Source: Brevifilum sp029548365 (GTDB taxonomy: Bacteria; Chloroflexota; Anaerolineae; Anaerolineales; Anaerolineaceae). From it: a stretch of DNA of 64,000 nt. Both the position numbers and the translations under genes were made by a program. The first letter of the stretch is position 1. Each line of letters starts with the position of its first letter. Positions 1-8,693 of this stretch are shown piece by piece. Under the pieces are notes generated by a model. It saw nothing but the letters and a program-made list of their open reading frames with translations, made no database searches and was not told where the DNA came from. The stretch is from assembly GCA_035376985.1 (NCBI GenBank), contig DAOSSA010000002.1:1-64000 (forward strand), written 5' to 3'.

Positions 1-1890
1 TTATACCGGTTGCAATGCAAACTGGCTGTTGTAAAGCTCAGCGTAAAAGCCATTCTGATCGAGCAGATCTTGATGGCTGCCCTGCTCAACAATGTCGCCC
101 TCGCGCATGACCAGGATCAAATCCGCATTACGGATGGTCGAAAGCCGGTGGGCGATGATAAAGCTGGTGCGGCCCTGCATCAGGCGGTCCATGGCTTGCT
201 GGATGAGAACCTCGGTGCGGGTATCGACCGAGCTGGTAGCCTCGTCGAGGATCAGCATGGGCGGGTCGCCTACGACGGCACGGGCGATGGTCAGCAGTTG
301 TTTTTGTCCTGCAGAGATGTTGGACGCTTCCTCATTGAGGACCATATCGTAACCGCCAGGCATGGTGCGGATAAAGTGATCCACATGCGCTGTTGTGGCT
401 GCTTCGATAATTTGATCAGGATCAGCGCTATCACAGCCGTAACAGATATTTTTAGCAATCGTATCGTTAAATAACCAGGTATCCTGTAAAACCATGGCGA
501 AGAGCTTGCGCAGGTCAGCCCGGGTAAAGCTCTGGATGTTGTGACCGTCAATCAGGATGGCGCCATCGTCCACATCATAGAAGCGCATCAGTAATTTCAC
601 CAGAGTGGTCTTGCCAGCGCCGGTTGGGCCAACGATGGCAATTTTTTGCCCGGGCTCGGCAATGAACGAGAAGTCCTTGATGATGGTCTCATCCGGGTTG
701 TAGCCAAAACGCACATGGCGAAATTCCACGCGCCCTTCAACATGATTGAGTTGCAACGGGGTGGTGGTGTCGGGCACCTCTTCGGTTTCATTAACAAATT
801 CAAACACCCGCTCTGCCGCCGCTGCAGTCTGTTGCAGAATGTTGGAGATATTGGCAATCTGCATCAGTGGCTCGTTAAAGGAGCGCACATACTGAATGAA
901 AGCCTGAATATCGCCCACGGAGATGGTCCCTCTGATGACAAGGTAGCCGCCCAGAATGCTAACTGCGACATAGTTCAAATTGCTGATCAGCCGCATGATC
1001 GGCATCATCATGTGGGAAAGGAATTGAGAAAGCCAGGCTGCGTTGTACAGGGTGGTATTCAGCTTATTGAAAGTGTTGATTGACTCAGCTTCGGCATTGA
1101 AGGCTTTGATAACCACATGTCCGCCGAACATTTCCTCCACATGTCCATTGACATGCCCCAGGTATTCCTGTTGCTGAACGAAGTATTTTTGCGATTTACG
1201 TACGACCAGCCGAATTACCACCATCGACATAGGCACGGTAACCAGTGCAATCAGCGTCATCGTCCAGCTAATGGAGAACATCATGACCAGGATGCCGATC
1301 ACGCTGGTCGTTGAGGTGATGATCTGCGATAGGCTCTGGTTCAGTGTCTGGCTGACGGTATCGACATCATTGGTAACGCGAGAGAGCACTTCACCCTGGC
1401 TGACCTTGTCAAAATATTGCAGAGGCAGGCGGTTGATCTTGGCGGCGATGTCCCGTCGGAAGCGAAAGGTGATGTCCATTGAAATGCCGGCGTTGATGTA
1501 GCCCTGCAGGAAGCTTAAAAAAGCAGAGATGATATACAGCAGGCCAACCCGGGTGAGAATGGCAGAGAGCCCCTGGAAGTCAATGCCTTGACCGGTTCCG
1601 GAGATTTTACCCGTCACGCCTTCGAAGACCAGGGAGGTTGCCTGACCCAGGATCCTTGGGCCGAAAATAGAAAAGACGGTTGACCCCGCAGAGAGGAGTA
1701 AAACGAACAGGATCAGGAAGTTATATTTGCCCAGGTACTGCAGCAAGCGTTTAAAGGTGCCTTTGAAATCACGGGCTTTCTCACCGGGCATCATTGCCAT
1801 TGGCCCGCCGCCGGGACGTCCCATCCGAGGTTGCCTTTGGATGTCAGTTTTTTTATTTTGTGTACTGGAATTGGGATGATTATTGCTCAT
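1..1890 (-). CDS. Heterodimeric ABC exporter subunit (catalytic-site Glu intact)
   Basis: ABC exporter half-molecule of 629 aa: a transmembrane domain (about residues 55-350) fused to a nucleotide-binding domain. Visible motifs are Walker A GPTGAGKTT (421-429), signature NISAGQ (524-529), Walker B LILDE (546-550) and switch His581. The catalytic Glu and His are intact but the signature departs from LSGGQ. The neighbouring subunit has the complementary defects, the pattern of heterodimeric exporters with one degenerate ATP site. The start codon overlaps the partner's stop by 4 bp (ATGA), so translation is probably coupled, in an operon with the MarR gene. The N-terminal 50 residues are Gly/Pro/Met-rich and cytoplasmic. 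Substrate cannot be read from sequence. The stop codon sits at the window edge, so the gene is complete. Confidence 0.93.
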   Translation of the reverse strand: MSNNHPNSSTQNKKTDIQRQPRMGRPGGGPMAMMPGEKARDFKGTFKRLLQYLGKYNFLILFVLLLSAGSTVFSIFGPRILGQATSLVFEGVTGKISGTGQGIDFQGLSAILTRVGLLYIISAFLSFLQGYINAGISMDITFRFRRDIAAKINRLPLQYFDKVSQGEVLSRVTNDVDTVSQTLNQSLSQIITSTTSVIGILVMMFSISWTMTLIALVTVPMSMVVIRLVVRKSQKYFVQQQEYLGHVNGHVEEMFGGHVVIKAFNAEAESINTFNKLNTTLYNAAWLSQFLSHMMMPIMRLISNLNYVAVSILGGYLVIRGTISVGDIQAFIQYVRSFNEPLMQIANISNILQQTAAAAERVFEFVNETEEVPDTTTPLQLNHVEGRVEFRHVRFGYNPDETIIKDFSFIAEPGQKIAIVGPTGAGKTTLVKLLMRFYDVDDGAILIDGHNIQSFTRADLRKLFAMVLQDTWLFNDTIAKNICYGCDSADPDQIIEAATTAHVDHFIRTMPGGYDMVLNEEASNISAGQKQLLTIARAVVGDPPMLILDEATSSVDTRTEVLIQQAMDRLMQGRTSFIIAHRLSTIRNADLILVMREGDIVEQGSHQDLLDQNGFYAELYNSQFALQPV

Positions 1891-4121
1891 GCCAGCTCCT
1901 CCTTGCTCAGTTGTGATGTAGCAATTTCTTGATAAGTCTCGCAGGTCTGCATGAGCTCACTGTGGGTGCCCTTGCCAACAATTTTGCCTTGATCCATAAC
2001 GATGATCTGGTCAGCCTCTTTGACCGTAGCCACACGCTGGGTGACCATCAACACGGTGCTATGACCGGTTTTTTCTTTCAAAGCCTGCCGCAGGGCAGAA
2101 TCTGTCTTAAAGTCGAGGGCTGAGAAACTATCATCAAAGATGAAAATTGGCGGTTGTTTGACCAGTGCCCGGGCGATGCTCAGGCGCTGTCTCTGTCCGC
2201 CTGAGACATTCGTCCCACCCTGTGAAATTTCAGTCTGCAAGCCTTCTGGGTTGGCAAACACAAATCGGGAAGCTTGGGCGATGTCTAAGGATTCGAGCAA
2301 TGTTTCGTTGCTGGCTTCCTGGTCTGCGAAGCGCAAATTCGATTCAACGGTTCCGGTGAAGAGGATACCACGCTGAGGGATGTAACCGATTTTATCCCGC
2401 AAGTCGCTCTGGTAGACCTGACGTATATCAACCCCGTCCACCAGTATGGCGCCTTCGGTGACATCAAAAAAGCGTGGGATCAGGTTGATGACGGTTGATT
2501 TTCCACTCCCTGTCGACCCGATAATCGCCGTTGTCTCGCCCGGTTGGGCAGTGAAGGTGATCCCGTACAGAACACACTCTTCAGCATCAGGGTAGCGGAA
2601 ATAGACATCCTTGAATTCGATCTTTCCAGAAAAGGGCTCAGGGAAGCTGGCGGGATGCTGGGGATCTTTGATGACATTTTCAGTTTCCAATATTTCAGCG
2701 ATGCGGTCACCGGAAACAAAGGCACGTGGCAGGAAGATAAACAACATCGAGAGCATCATAAAAGCCCACATGATCTGGATACTATATTGTAAAAAAGCCA
2801 TCATATCGCCGACCTGGAGAGTGGATTGCGCGATCTGATGGGCGCCAATCCAAATGATCAAGATTTGCAGTCCGCTCATCACCAGCGTATTTAGCGGAGC
2901 CAAAACAGCCATGATGCGATTGATGAACAGACCCACATCAGCCAGTTCTCGGTTTGCCCCATCGAAGCGTTTTTCTTCATAGTCTTGCTTGTTGAACGCC
3001 CGGATTACCATCATACCAGAAAGGTTTTCTCGGGTGACCAGGTTGAGCCGGTCGATTAATCGCTGTATGATCTTGAATTTTGGCGTGGTGATTAAGAATG
3101 TAATTGTGATCACGAGCAAGAGCAGCCCGACCGCCAGAGCGATAATCCACCACATATTGGGGCTTTTATCCACAGCTCGAATCACCCCACCGATGCCCAA
3201 TATGGGTGCAAAGAAAGCCATACGCATGAGCATGAAGGTCACTTGCTGGATTTGGGTGACGTCATTGGTGGCGCGAGTGATCAGTGAGGCAGTAGAAAAA
3301 ATATTAAATTCCTGGCTGGAGAAGGATTCAACCCGGGTGAACACGTCTTTGCGAATGTCGCGGGCTACGCTGGCTGATGTTCGAGCAGCCAGGAAGCTGA
3401 CGGTGATATTGGTGATGCCCGCCACCAGGGAGATCAGGATCATTATCCCGCCAGTGCGGAGGATGAAATTGGTTTGCATTGAGCCCAGGTTAACCCCCAG
3501 TTGCTGATACTCACGTTCAATGGCTGTGATAGCCAATTGATCGGCCATTGTAGCTGACATGCCTTCAATTTGATCTTTGATCTGGTCGATCATCTGCGCG
3601 CGTTGTTCTGGTGGCACCATTTCCAACAATGTGTAAATGTCCGAGCCAGGTGGTATTTTGGAAGGGTCAAAAGGAAGTTGTCCAGCCAGGTCGGCAGCGT
3701 TTCCAGGGTTTTCCTGCATTTGTTGAATCATCAAGGTGATGATCATTCCCCGCGTCATGATGGGTTCGAGGAGTTGTTGGTCTTGTGTTGATAATTCTTC
3801 AAGCACATAAATCGCTTGTGTCGCCAAAGCAGGGTATTCGGCCAGTAATGGGCTGTCTTGCGTGGGTTCTACCCGCCGATAAGCCGCATTGACGAAGGTT
3901 TGCTCTTCCGGCGAGAAGAAAACAGCCATTTGTTCGAAGGGCTCGCTGCGAATGGCCAGGGGGAAGGTATCTTCGATGCCATTGTGCTGGATGCCGACGT
4001 TCACAATTTTTGAAAGGTAGTCGGGCAAAGCCAGGTCGGCATTAGCCAAAATAAACAACAAAACAATGGCTGCTAAAACCAGTAATATGTAGGGTTTGAT
4101 ATATTTAAGTAGTTTGAGCAT
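1887..4121 (-). CDS. Heterodimeric ABC exporter subunit with degenerate NBD and large ectodomain insert
   Basis: ABC exporter half-molecule of 744 aa. After the first membrane helix (about residues 10-30) there is an insertion of roughly 170 residues before helix 2, predicted to be extracytoplasmic and helical. This explains its length compared with the usual 570-620 aa. The NBD has Walker A GSTGSGKST and a canonical NVSGGQ signature. Its Walker B reads FIFDD, with Asp in place of the catalytic Glu, and the switch His is Gln (VTQR). With the partner's altered signature this makes one ATP site degenerate, as known for heterodimeric bacterial exporters. It lies 52 bp downstream of the MarR gene and overlaps the next subunit by 4 bp. 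A multidrug or lipid role is inference only. Confidence 0.92.
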   Translation of the reverse strand: MLKLLKYIKPYILLVLAAIVLLFILANADLALPDYLSKIVNVGIQHNGIEDTFPLAIRSEPFEQMAVFFSPEEQTFVNAAYRRVEPTQDSPLLAEYPALATQAIYVLEELSTQDQQLLEPIMTRGMIITLMIQQMQENPGNAADLAGQLPFDPSKIPPGSDIYTLLEMVPPEQRAQMIDQIKDQIEGMSATMADQLAITAIEREYQQLGVNLGSMQTNFILRTGGIMILISLVAGITNITVSFLAARTSASVARDIRKDVFTRVESFSSQEFNIFSTASLITRATNDVTQIQQVTFMLMRMAFFAPILGIGGVIRAVDKSPNMWWIIALAVGLLLLVITITFLITTPKFKIIQRLIDRLNLVTRENLSGMMVIRAFNKQDYEEKRFDGANRELADVGLFINRIMAVLAPLNTLVMSGLQILIIWIGAHQIAQSTLQVGDMMAFLQYSIQIMWAFMMLSMLFIFLPRAFVSGDRIAEILETENVIKDPQHPASFPEPFSGKIEFKDVYFRYPDAEECVLYGITFTAQPGETTAIIGSTGSGKSTVINLIPRFFDVTEGAILVDGVDIRQVYQSDLRDKIGYIPQRGILFTGTVESNLRFADQEASNETLLESLDIAQASRFVFANPEGLQTEISQGGTNVSGGQRQRLSIARALVKQPPIFIFDDSFSALDFKTDSALRQALKEKTGHSTVLMVTQRVATVKEADQIIVMDQGKIVGKGTHSELMQTCETYQEIATSQLSKEELA

Positions 4122-4173
4122 GGGTTGAATGATCCTTTGAAACGGGTTTCTGTCGTTCTATCATCAATAAGGT

Positions 4174-4668
4174 TTATCTTTCTTGTGTTGTATCCGTGGT
4201 TGGCTGCGCGATCTGACGGTGAAGCTCAATTCTCAGTTGCTGAGCCGTTTGATTTAGCAGTAATAAGGCAGGTAAAACGGTTTCTTTTTCTTCACCTGTT
4301 AACAGTGCAGCCAGGTCGTCCAGCCAGGCATGCCTGGCTCGCATGGCTTCTCGCACTGTTTGAGAGCCTTTTTCGGTCAATGCAATCATTTTCACCCGGC
4401 GATCATCAGGGTCTTCGGTGCGTTGTATCAAGCCTGTTTCTTCCATGGGCGCCAGCAACTGGCTGACGGCTGCCATCGTGATGCCGAGATGGTCTGCCAG
4501 GTCGCTAACGGGGCTGGCGCCGCGATGATACAGCCTGAACAGCGAATTGGTTTGCGAAAGAGAGTGGGAGCTCTGCCGGTTATGGCGGATGAAGGCATGC
4601 ATAGAACGATGCATCGATTCTTCGACCCATTCTCGCAGGGCGGTCAGAAAAAGGTCCTGATCAGACAT
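4174..4668 (-). CDS. MarR-family transcriptional regulator
   Basis: A 164-aa winged-helix regulator of the MarR family. The middle of the protein carries the HTH and wing (SPVSDLADHLGITMAAVSQ followed by the ExxGLIxRxxDPDDRR wing motif, which is diagnostic of MarR proteins), flanked by helices that dimerise. It is the first gene of a three-gene operon with the two ABC exporter subunits, so it most likely represses the exporter until a ligand binds. An 8-bp inverted repeat lies 16 bp upstream of the start and is a plausible autoregulatory operator. The start at MSDQD is followed by a full-length family match. The ligand is unknown. Confidence 0.92.
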   Translation of the reverse strand: MSDQDLFLTALREWVEESMHRSMHAFIRHNRQSSHSLSQTNSLFRLYHRGASPVSDLADHLGITMAAVSQLLAPMEETGLIQRTEDPDDRRVKMIALTEKGSQTVREAMRARHAWLDDLAALLTGEEKETVLPALLLLNQTAQQLRIELHRQIAQPTTDTTQER

Positions 4669-4683
4669 GGTTTACCTCGCTTA

Positions 4684-4705
4684 ATAGTTAAACGAGGTTA
4701 ACTAT
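4684..4705. promoter_or_regulatory. Candidate MarR operator (inverted repeat)
   Basis: ATAGTTAA, a 6-bp spacer, then TTAACTAT: a perfect 8-bp inverted repeat just upstream of the MarR start. MarR proteins bind AT-rich palindromes in their own promoters, so autorepression is the obvious reading. Binding is inferred. Confidence 0.6.
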
Positions 4706-4867
4706 ATATCCTTGTATTGAGATTGTCAAGATGGGTTTTATCTTATTCAGAGGTGTCAATCAATAAGTGAGTTTTGTGAGTGTATTGATTCTACAACCAG
4801 GTTATTTCTAGGAGGCTTAACCGATTCTGTTTTAAACCGACCGAACAATAAAGAGGATCGGCTCCTG

Positions 4868-5266
4868 TCAGGCTGATGTCGTCGCCTTACAACTCATAAA
4901 GCACCTGTGAAATAGCTGAGCATAATTTGCCAGCTGCAGGACCACCCCGACACCTACTGCGCAGGCAGAAATCAGCATGAATGTCAGCATAACAATGCTG
5001 ATGATTAAACCAACCGCTGTTTTCCGAGCAGAACGAATTAAAACAGCTTCACCGGGATTTTCAGGGTTGTAATAGCCTGTCACTTCTGCACCGACCGAGT
5101 AATTGGTGAGGTATTCATTCGCTTTTTGTTTTGTGGTAAATTCAGCATCAAAGCCAAACGTGATCTTTTTGCCTTCACAGCTGACTCTATTGATTTCGTA
5201 AGTGTAGCGCGCCCTGGGTGTGTAGCGATCCGTATCATCATGTTCCTGGGTTTCTATTTGCGACAT
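4868..5266 (-). CDS. DUF3592-like membrane protein, probably frameshifted at its N-terminus
   Basis: A 132-aa reading frame with the DUF3592 pattern: a beta-rich region (YTYEIN, KITFGF), the Y-x-P-x-NPxxAV segment (YYNPENPGEAV) near residue 75, and a hydrophobic helix after it (about 85-115). Family members normally also begin with a membrane helix. That helix is present immediately upstream in another frame: the minus strand from about 5390 to 5254 encodes a Gly/Leu/Ile-rich helix followed by ARKRLAEV, and ends at a TAG at 5254-5256, overlapping this start. So the real gene is probably longer and carries a one-base indel near 5255-5266. It could be a genuine pseudogene or a sequence error. 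Function unknown. Confidence 0.55.
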   Translation of the reverse strand: MSQIETQEHDDTDRYTPRARYTYEINRVSCEGKKITFGFDAEFTTKQKANEYLTNYSVGAEVTGYYNPENPGEAVLIRSARKTAVGLIISIVMLTFMLISACAVGVGVVLQLANYAQLFHRCFMSCKATTSA

Positions 5267-5698
5267 GGTGATTGTGGCTTTTGCTTCTGGCTAATTTTGA
5301 CTTCCGCCAGCCTTTTTCTGGCTTTTCTTTGCATGGTTATCAGAAAAATACCCAATCCGCCCATCAGGAGTGCAAATATCCCTCCACAAATGTGTAGAAC
5401 AAAAGATTGTATTGTTGAAGCCTACGGTTTTTATTCTAAGAAGAGTACGAAAATTATGCAGGAAATTGCGTTTCCTGTTAAGTAAAAAATGTGCCGTTTT
5501 GAGATGAACTCAAAATAAAACTGATTACGTACCACCTCTTTTAACAATATTATTGAGTTTTTTTCTAGGTGAGTATCGGAGTTGCTATAGAAAAATCTCC
5601 CTTATACTGTAGCAATTAACAAAAATGATTGATATTAAAGAATTTACAGTTCTGATTTTTGATCTACAAATTTTATGCCGCTAAAGAGAAGATGTGGG
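5267..5698. other. Intergenic stretch with upstream part of the DUF3592 gene
   Basis: Apart from the out-of-frame N-terminal helix of the DUF3592 protein (to about 5390), I see no gene, RNA or clear terminator in this AT-rich stretch. Confidence 0.5.
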
Positions 5699-7105
5699 TC
5701 ACATCTCTGTAAGTAAAGGCTTTATCTGCTGACGTAAAAAAGCGTTGTTTGGTTCAATTTCCAAAGATTGTAATGCGAAACTCAAGGCTTCCTGGAACTC
5801 ACCTTTCTGAAAGTAAGCCCTGGCAAGCAATTCATACCCTTTTGCATTTTTTGGGCTGAGTTCCAGCCCCAAGATCAATAAACTAATTGCATCGGTATTC
5901 TGGTTGTTATCAAGCAGTGCGGACGCCGACTGAAAAAAAGCTCCAGGATTGAAATCAAATGAAGTAAGATTTTCTTTTTGCAATGTTTGATAATGTACTT
6001 TCATTGCATGTTCCCCTTTGTCTTTTAGTGTCTTTCCAAGGGGAATCATGATGGAGGGTTTAATATATGCAGGCTCATGACCCATAGCCAAATCCGAGAC
6101 TGCAAGAGCAATTTCACGGGTTGGGGCTGGCGCAGCATTGCAAAGAACGGTAACGCCGATCTCTACTTCCGGTACAAGCACAAATTGTGATGTGAACCCA
6201 ACATCCTGACCAGAATGGCTTGCAGCAAATGCTCCACGGTGCTTGCCTAAAAACCACCCTAACCCGATAGATGTTGCCAGTGGATTGCCACTATCGACCA
6301 GGATGGTCGATTTCCAGAGCTCTTCCAAACAGTAATTACTCAAGATGGACTTGTTTCGTGTATGTCCTTTATCAAGGTTGAACATTGCCCAGAGGTTCAT
6401 TTCATGGACGCTGGAATGTAGAGTTGAACTTGGGGCATGCGCCCGGTTATAAGGATAAATATCCGAACGGGTTGTTTCTAACATTCGTAAGTGGGGAGCA
6501 ACAGCCAGTTCAGTTGGGACATCATTTTTCAAGTATGTGCTGGTGACCATTCCAACAGGTAATAGGACGTTTTCTCTTATGAATTCTTCGAATGTTAGAC
6601 CGCTTAATTTTGATAGTAAATACCCGAGAATTTCATAACCCATGTTGGAATAGAAGAACACTTGGCCAGGTTCGTAAAGAAGCTTCACATCAGTTAAGCT
6701 GTTAAAATAGCGTTCTAATGCTCCGTCATCAAACTCTGGCTTATTCCAGTGATAATTGGTGATGTCTGGCAAGCCTGCGGAATGAGATAACAACTGCCGA
6801 ACCGTTATCTTACGATAAGCTTCTGATTTAATCGAGAAAGTCGGAAGGTAATTTTTAATGGGAGCGTCTAAAACAAGCATGCCTTTTGCAACAAGCTGTA
6901 AGATTCCAGCGGCGACAAACAACTTAGAAATAGATGCCAGGTGAAAAAGCGAGCTTGTTGTGACCAATTGTTTACTTATGCAATCGGCAAGACCGAAACC
7001 TGATTCGACAATGACTTTTTGCCCCTTAACAACACCAACTGCAAGCCCGGGTAATTTGTGATCATCAATGATCTTTTGGACAAATTGGTTAATACGTTTT
7101 TCCAT
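5699..7105 (-). CDS. Class C beta-lactamase-fold serine hydrolase with C-terminal TPRs
   Basis: A 468-aa serine hydrolase of the beta-lactamase/D-aminopeptidase superfamily. The catalytic triad motifs are visible: SxxK as S58-I-S-K61, the Tyr motif YSN at 152-154, and an H-x-G-like motif (HSGQ) near residue 305. About 90 C-terminal residues form tetratricopeptide-like helices (LELSPKNAKGYELLARAYFQ pattern), which suggests protein or peptide binding. There is no clear signal peptide, so it is probably cytoplasmic. It is the last gene of the six-gene GntR operon, 45 bp after the M81 peptidase. Related enzymes cleave D-amino-acid or amide bonds (MlrB, D-aminopeptidases, esterases); the substrate here is unknown. 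Confidence 0.85.
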   Translation of the reverse strand: MEKRINQFVQKIIDDHKLPGLAVGVVKGQKVIVESGFGLADCISKQLVTTSSLFHLASISKLFVAAGILQLVAKGMLVLDAPIKNYLPTFSIKSEAYRKITVRQLLSHSAGLPDITNYHWNKPEFDDGALERYFNSLTDVKLLYEPGQVFFYSNMGYEILGYLLSKLSGLTFEEFIRENVLLPVGMVTSTYLKNDVPTELAVAPHLRMLETTRSDIYPYNRAHAPSSTLHSSVHEMNLWAMFNLDKGHTRNKSILSNYCLEELWKSTILVDSGNPLATSIGLGWFLGKHRGAFAASHSGQDVGFTSQFVLVPEVEIGVTVLCNAAPAPTREIALAVSDLAMGHEPAYIKPSIMIPLGKTLKDKGEHAMKVHYQTLQKENLTSFDFNPGAFFQSASALLDNNQNTDAISLLILGLELSPKNAKGYELLARAYFQKGEFQEALSFALQSLEIEPNNAFLRQQIKPLLTEM

Positions 7106-7150
7106 AGCAACCTTTTTTTATGGATTAAATAAACTTGTAAAACAATAACT

Positions 7151-8659
7151 CTAAGATGAATGTCGGCGAAATACAGGACCTCCTCCAAACAGACGGACTC
7201 CATCCTGAAGGTGAGCATACTGAACTTTTGAAGGATCGTCGAATTCAGCGCCTGGGGCATCAACTTCGATGATGCCCCCTGCAATCTCTTCAAAAGCTGC
7301 TCGGTAATGAATGAAACTCTTTAGCACCAGTATTTTCATTGTGCTGGGATTCAGCCCAAAAACTGTAAACACAGCTTGATCTGCAGCCTGAATGCGTGTA
7401 CTCCCAACTGAAATGTAAATGCCTTCAATTTCCAAAAGTGCCAGCTTTCCGAGGTTGAGTTTCATACCCTTTGCCATGGGACCTGTTCCCTCTAAATCGC
7501 CCTCGAAAAGTCGTATTACCCGGTATTTCCCAAAGTGCGGTTTGTGCCCGGGCATCATCTTGCCACCCAAACCGATCTCGATTTCCTGGCCCTCTCCAGC
7601 TGAATGCGCAGCCAGAGCAGCATCTGGATCATAAATCATCCCGATCGCTGCATCTCTGACATGTCGTCTGAGAAGAGCTTCTAGAATCCAAACGGAATCA
7701 GAGCCCGATCCACCCCCGGGATTATCCTGCACGTCGGCTAAAATTACTGGTTTAATGGTTCTTTCTGCCAGGGCAAGAGCGTGATCAACAGCATCCTCCA
7801 GCCCTATCAGGTGTGAAACAAATGCCTCTTCGTGCTCCAGTAGATTCTGAACTAATTCGTTAACTGCTTTTTCAGCATGCTGTTGTTTGTCTGCGTAGGC
7901 AAAAACTGTTGGCCCGGCGCATTCAATATCACCGGGCGGAAATCCCAGCATTATCGAAGCTGATTGGACGTGGTGTTCCTCTTCCATCTTTTTCAGCATA
8001 GCATAGGCATCAGAAAGGGGAGGGCGTCCTGTAAATTGGCTAGAAGTAGGCATGAGGAAAGGCAGCCGTTTGAAGGCTTTTTTTGGATGGTTACCCGCCA
8101 ACAGAGTCTTTAATAATACTGCACAGCGATTACCGGTTTCATAAATGTCGACATGAGGGTACGTTCGGTATCCTACCATGATGGTTGCAATCTGAAAGGA
8201 TTCTTCGGCTATGTTACCGTGAAGGTCGAGAGCTACAACAATGGGGATCTCTCCGACCAGTGCCCTGACCCGACGCAGGATTTCAGTTTCTCCATCAAGA
8301 TGTTCACCATATATCATTGCACCATGTAAATCAAGAAAGATACCATCATAAGGTTTGTGGACATCAAGCTTTTTCTCTAACAGGGACATCACTTGGTTGA
8401 ATGTATCAGCTGACATTCGGTTCGAAGGCTCTGCTTCTGTCCAAATCAAGGGAATACATTCCATACCCAGCGATGGTGCTGTACGTAAAAAACCACTGGT
8501 CGCATTATTCATCTCTCGACTTTTAAAATAAAAAACCTCCTCCTCTTTAAGAATCCCGGAGGTGTTGATACCACCTTTGATGAAATCCTCAATGTTCGTA
8601 GAAATGGGAGAAAATGAATTGGTCTCATGTTGGAAACCTGCAACGGCTATTCTTGACAC
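7151..8659 (-). CDS. M81-family metallopeptidase (MlrC-like)
   Basis: A 502-aa protein matching the M81/MlrC family over its full length, starting with the family N-terminus AGFQHETNSFSP. Candidate zinc-site residues lie in DLHG (110-113), DLHGN (145-149) and YPHVDIYETG (168-176). The C-terminal half carries the second family domain (DNPGGGSGSD, YDPDAA). The best known member, MlrC, hydrolyses linearised microcystin and its tetrapeptide at the Adda-Glu bond, and many relatives have unknown amide substrates. It sits between two class C serine hydrolases in the GntR operon, 34 bp after the upstream one, which supports a shared peptide- or amide-degradation pathway. The exact substrate cannot be read from sequence. 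Confidence 0.88.
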   Translation of the reverse strand: MSRIAVAGFQHETNSFSPISTNIEDFIKGGINTSGILKEEEVFYFKSREMNNATSGFLRTAPSLGMECIPLIWTEAEPSNRMSADTFNQVMSLLEKKLDVHKPYDGIFLDLHGAMIYGEHLDGETEILRRVRALVGEIPIVVALDLHGNIAEESFQIATIMVGYRTYPHVDIYETGNRCAVLLKTLLAGNHPKKAFKRLPFLMPTSSQFTGRPPLSDAYAMLKKMEEEHHVQSASIMLGFPPGDIECAGPTVFAYADKQQHAEKAVNELVQNLLEHEEAFVSHLIGLEDAVDHALALAERTIKPVILADVQDNPGGGSGSDSVWILEALLRRHVRDAAIGMIYDPDAALAAHSAGEGQEIEIGLGGKMMPGHKPHFGKYRVIRLFEGDLEGTGPMAKGMKLNLGKLALLEIEGIYISVGSTRIQAADQAVFTVFGLNPSTMKILVLKSFIHYRAAFEEIAGGIIEVDAPGAEFDDPSKVQYAHLQDGVRLFGGGPVFRRHSS

Positions 8660-8693
8660 TTAAACCTCCGATACACCTTCGCTGGTGGTATTG

